From Candidatus Altarchaeota archaeon (GTDB lineage: Archaea; Altiarchaeota; Altiarchaeia; IMC4; SCGC-AAA252-I15): 8,302 bases of DNA. The stretch is taken from NCBI GenBank assembly GCA_026394745.1, contig JAPKXP010000077.1, forward strand, positions 1-8,302. The letters are read 5' to 3'. This document shows positions 5,784 through 8,302 of the stretch, one piece after another. Below the pieces are notes generated by a model. The model was not told the origin of the DNA. It ran no database searches and saw only the letters and a list, made by a program, of their open reading frames with translations. Position 1 is the stretch's first letter. The number at the start of each line of letters is the position of its first letter. A program made the translations under genes and the position numbers.

Positions 5784-5900
5784 ATGAAACTTGAGCTGAG
5801 GGACGACATAACGAGGAAGGACATAATGTACTTCGGCCTGCTGATAGCTTTCCTGCTCTTCTGGTTCTGGTTCGTTTTCTGGAGCGGCATTATAGTATAA
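5784..5900 (+). CDS. 38-residue Trp/Phe-rich single-helix membrane protein
   Basis: ATG 5784 opens a 38-codon frame ending at TAA 5900. A charged N-terminus (MKLELRDDITRKDI) is followed by one hydrophobic helix, about residues 15-38, dense in aromatics (LLFWFWFVFWSG). A TATA-like box 26 bp upstream supports a leaderless mRNA. The following PAP2-family gene begins 4-13 nt after the stop, so the two are probably one transcription unit. A small membrane partner or regulator of the downstream enzyme is a reasonable guess. I recognise no family. Ordinary gene callers may miss it because of its size. Confidence 0.6.
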   Translation: MKLELRDDITRKDIMYFGLLIAFLLFWFWFVFWSGIIV

Positions 5901-5904
5901 TTTG

Positions 5905-6954
5905 GTGTTGAGATTGGCCAAGGACGTTGAGGGGAAGCTGGCGTTCATAGCTTACGTACTGTTAATCCCATCCGTTTTTCTTGTCGAGGGCGTTTCAGGC
6001 CCGTTATTGTCTATCCTAGGCGTGATTGGTTCCTCGTACTTCATATTGAAGCGTTTCGGTCTCGTTAAGTTCGATTTCAGCAGGTCGGTTGACGGCTTGC
6101 TTGGCAAGGAGGATGAGCGATTGAATAGGGCGTCGAAGATTGGGATAGCGTTATACATTGTCTGCTTGCTTTTCCTGATTCTCCGGTCGAACATGACCAT
6201 AACCCCAGACCAGATGTTGTTCATCGGTCTTTTAGGGACTTTCTTATTGAGGAGGGAGAAGAGTTTCATATGGGACTGGGTTCCCTTCATTGCCTTGATT
6301 GTAGCTTACGACGCGATGCGGGGTATTGCCGACATGCTTTCCGGCGCAGCTCATTATGTGGAGTTGATTAACGCGGATAAGCTTTTGTTTTTCGGCGTTG
6401 TACCGACCGTCTGGCTGCAGGATACTCTCTCAGCTACCGGGAATCCTTTATACACGAACGTTGCGGTGTTCTTCTATACCACTCACTTCCTGAGCATGAT
6501 GTTCTTCGCCTACCTGCTTTGGGTCGTGAACCGGGGGATGTTCAGCAGGTACAAGGCTGCGATAATACTGGTCTCTTATGCGGGCTTGATAACTTTCCTG
6601 CTTTATCCTGCCGCTCCTCCCTGGCTTGCCGCAAAACACGGCTTTCTCCCGCCGCTGAAGGACGTCATCACAGACCAGACCGTTATTCCGTCAGTCTACG
6701 TCGAGACGATTTACTTTCACTTGAACGCGAACGATGTGGCTGCGATACCTTCGTTGCACATGGCTTACCCCTGGATAATCTTTCTGTATTCGCTCCGGAC
6801 CTGGGGCAGGAAGGCGTTGCCTGTGGTAATCCTGCCTCTTGGCGTAGCCTACGGCGCGGTGTACTTGGGCCACCACTACGTAATCGACTTGATTATAGGA
6901 GTAATCTACGCGACGGCGTCTTACCTGGCTGTGGACAAGGTCATGCGCGAGTAG
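5905..6954 (+). CDS. AUR1-type PAP2 superfamily membrane lipid phosphatase/phosphotransferase
   Basis: About 349 aa from GTG 5905. TTG 5902 and TTG 5914 are alternatives, the last having GGTG 6 nt upstream. The protein is polytopic with hydrophobic stretches near 11-50, 78-95, 103-117, 121-137, 185-210, 217-237 and 290-345. The PAP2 active-site signatures are clear: PSLHMAYP at 282-289 (catalytic His285) and YLGHHYVIDLIIG at 320-332 (His324 and Asp328). YDAMRG near 135-140 and YPAAPPW near 234-240 fit the PAP2_3/AUR1-like (inositol phosphorylceramide synthase-type) branch rather than classical bacterial PgpB. Known family members cleave or transfer phosphate-linked lipid head groups at the outer face of the membrane. 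In an archaeon the substrate could be an archaetidyl lipid or a polyprenyl (di)phosphate carrier, but this cannot be decided here. It follows the 38-residue membrane protein, and its stop abuts that of the convergent glycosyltransferase. Confidence 0.88.
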   Translation: MLRLAKDVEGKLAFIAYVLLIPSVFLVEGVSGPLLSILGVIGSSYFILKRFGLVKFDFSRSVDGLLGKEDERLNRASKIGIALYIVCLLFLILRSNMTITPDQMLFIGLLGTFLLRREKSFIWDWVPFIALIVAYDAMRGIADMLSGAAHYVELINADKLLFFGVVPTVWLQDTLSATGNPLYTNVAVFFYTTHFLSMMFFAYLLWVVNRGMFSRYKAAIILVSYAGLITFLLYPAAPPWLAAKHGFLPPLKDVITDQTVIPSVYVETIYFHLNANDVAAIPSLHMAYPWIIFLYSLRTWGRKALPVVILPLGVAYGAVYLGHHYVIDLIIGVIYATASYLAVDKVMRE

Positions 6955-8302
6955 TCACTTGTTCGGATTCCTGTATATGAAGTAGGGTCCGATTTCAGCC
7001 TCGACTCCCCAGCCTTCTATCTCGCTTGAGATGTCCCTGAAGCTTCCGTTGTCCACGTTTGCGAGCCACGCGAGTCCTTCGCTTCCCGGAATCACAATGT
7101 ATTTCGCGTTCCTGTAGGACACGTTGTAGACGAACCTTTCAGTCGGGAATTTCGCGTAGTACTCTATGGGCCTGTGTATTGCGATGCCTTGTATGAACAA
7201 TGTCGCGTTCCCGTTCCTCACGAACCTTGCTAGGTGCGTAGTAGTCAATGTGATGTCGTTTGGTCCGCTCCTCTCGCTCACGTACTCCGCCGCCTTCATC
7301 ATGCCGTTCACGTCTTCGCGGTTTATGTTGTTTCCGAGTATGAACGAGTCGGCGTCCATGAACGCGGTGTAGACGAAGGGGTATGCGAGCAATATTACCG
7401 GCAGTATTGTTGCGAGTGTCCTGTTGCTGGTGAAGAGCGCGGTCAGCTTCTTCAGGAATCCGAAAAGCTCCGGCAGCAGGATTCCGCAGCCGAGGGCGAA
7501 GAGCGGGTACATTGGTATGCACATGTGGTCGAATCGCGCAATCTTTAGCGTGATGATTAGTATCGGCAGCGCGAATATTAGCGCCGTATTCCTCTTCACC
7601 GTGTCTCTCACGAGTAGTAGTCCTGCGAGCGCAAACCAGTAGTATTCGAAGCTTCCTATGAAGTAGCTGTCGCTGAATTCGTGGAACAGCCACTTGCTGC
7701 AGTAGAAGTGCGCCGCGGCAAGCGTGATGAGGAGGCCGTACTTCCACACGACGTTGTCGTATTCGTTGAATAGTATGCGGACTTCCTTCCTGAGGAATGT
7801 CATCGCTTTCTCGTACAGTTTCGGAAGCTTGTCTTTCCCAAGATAGAATACTGCGAGAGCTGCTGCCGCGACGCCGAATAATGGTGGAGTGAAGCCGAAC
7901 CTGTTGAGCTGGTAGCCGAGGTCGTGCAGGAAGTATTCCGGCTTCAGGTAAAGCATTATTAGGGTGAATGCGATTGCCGGGGCGAGCACTATTCCCATGT
8001 TCTTCAAGAGATTCTTTTTATCGACTAGCGCCGTAAGGAGGAATGCCGTCAGGACTAGGCTCACGCCGTTGAACTCTGCGAGGACTGAAAGGCCCATCGT
8101 TGCGTAGGAGAGCGTCTTCCACCTGCCGCCGAGCAGGTATAGTACGAGCGATAGCATTATCATGAACGCTAGCAGGTTGTTGTTGTAGTTCATCCTGCCC
8201 CAGAATATTGCGTGCGGGTAGATTGCGTAGAGTAGCGCCGCGAGCAGGCCGGCTTTCTTGTCTACTAGCTTTGACCCTGCGAAATATACCAGCAGCGTAG
8301 TG
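6955..8302 (-). CDS. GT-C membrane glycosyltransferase, GT39/PMT_2-like (5' end beyond window)
   Basis: The frame is open from the right edge to TGA at 6955-6957, giving at least 448 aa. An internal Met at 8193 is not the real start, because the coding frame continues upstream. The residues before it (LVDKKAGLLAALLYAIYPH then AIFWGRMNYNNNLLAF) match the conserved helices after the first loop of GT39/PMT_2/ArnT-like enzymes. These transfer sugars from polyprenyl-phosphate donors on the outer membrane face. Many hydrophobic helices follow, with ARFDHMCIPMYPLFALGCG (about 210 residues upstream of the end) in the place of the family's Arg-Tyr-Pro motif, then a C-terminal soluble domain of about 130 residues beginning near INREDVNGMMKAAEYVSER. 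The first loop with the catalytic acidic residues is outside the window. Substrate unknown; protein N- or O-glycosylation or lipid/S-layer glycan synthesis is likely. It converges on the PAP2 gene with no gap. Confidence 0.82.
   Translation of the reverse strand, partial: TTLLVYFAGSKLVDKKAGLLAALLYAIYPHAIFWGRMNYNNNLLAFMIMLSLVLYLLGGRWKTLSYATMGLSVLAEFNGVSLVLTAFLLTALVDKKNLLKNMGIVLAPAIAFTLIMLYLKPEYFLHDLGYQLNRFGFTPPLFGVAAAALAVFYLGKDKLPKLYEKAMTFLRKEVRILFNEYDNVVWKYGLLITLAAAHFYCSKWLFHEFSDSYFIGSFEYYWFALAGLLLVRDTVKRNTALIFALPILIITLKIARFDHMCIPMYPLFALGCGILLPELFGFLKKLTALFTSNRTLATILPVILLAYPFVYTAFMDADSFILGNNINREDVNGMMKAAEYVSERSGPNDITLTTTHLARFVRNGNATLFIQGIAIHRPIEYYAKFPTERFVYNVSYRNAKYIVIPGSEGLAWLANVDNGSFRDISSEIEGWGVEAEIGPYFIYRNPNK

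Noticed and set aside
6519..6980. 153-codon plus-strand open frame
   Set aside because: Out-of-frame shadow within the PAP2 gene, whose active-site motifs identify the true frame.
7139..7747. 202-codon minus-strand open frame
   Set aside because: It overlaps the glycosyltransferase in another frame, and its His/Arg-rich composition is that of a shadow.
1..8302. CRISPR arrays, tRNA or rRNA genes, insertion sequences
   Set aside because: No regularly spaced direct repeats, no cloverleaf or conserved rRNA segments and no transposase motifs were seen on either strand.

Overview
This window looks archaeal. Translation signals are of archaeal type: a GAGGTGA Shine-Dalgarno sits 5 nt before one ATG, and other genes appear leaderless, with a TATA-like box about 26-27 bp upstream of the start codon. 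Terminator-like signal is a long pyrimidine tract rather than a hairpin, and the protein families fit Archaea. The exact lineage cannot be read from the sequence. A DPANN or euryarchaeal uncultured lineage is a guess.

The left two thirds (about 1-5736) is a minus-strand cluster. In transcription order it holds: a ribbon-helix-helix DNA-binding protein (5736-5428); an 18-bp perfect palindrome and a TATA-like box in the gap after it; a small two-helix VirB2/TrbC-type pilin with signal peptide (5324-4986); a pyrimidine-rich terminator-like tract and a second promoter; a giant VirB6/TrbL-like polytopic membrane protein (about 1430 aa, 4855-563); a cytosolic zinc-ribbon protein (553-83); and the first 28 codons of a secreted or membrane-anchored protein that overlaps it by ATGA and leaves the window at base 1. 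A VirB2-like pilin next to a VirB6-like channel protein suggests a type IV secretion or DNA-transfer apparatus, comparable in principle to the crenarchaeal Ced/Ted DNA-import systems. No ATPase (VirB4, VirB11 or VirD4 type) is inside the window, so the assignment rests on the two membrane components.

The most unusual point is the very long C-terminal extension of the VirB6-like protein. It carries an HEFRH sequence preceded by a predicted beta strand and followed 41 residues later by a candidate third ligand, Glu. This may be a zincin-like metallopeptidase domain fused to a secretion-channel subunit.

The right third (5784-8302) looks like a separate cell-envelope lipid/glycan region. On the plus strand a 38-residue Trp/Phe-rich membrane peptide is followed by an AUR1-type PAP2 lipid phosphatase/phosphotransferase. 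On the minus strand is a GT-C (GT39/PMT_2-like) membrane glycosyltransferase that runs off the right edge. The stop codons of the last two genes abut with no bases between them. The two halves meet at a compact divergent promoter region (5737-5783). No tRNA, rRNA, insertion sequence or CRISPR array is visible.
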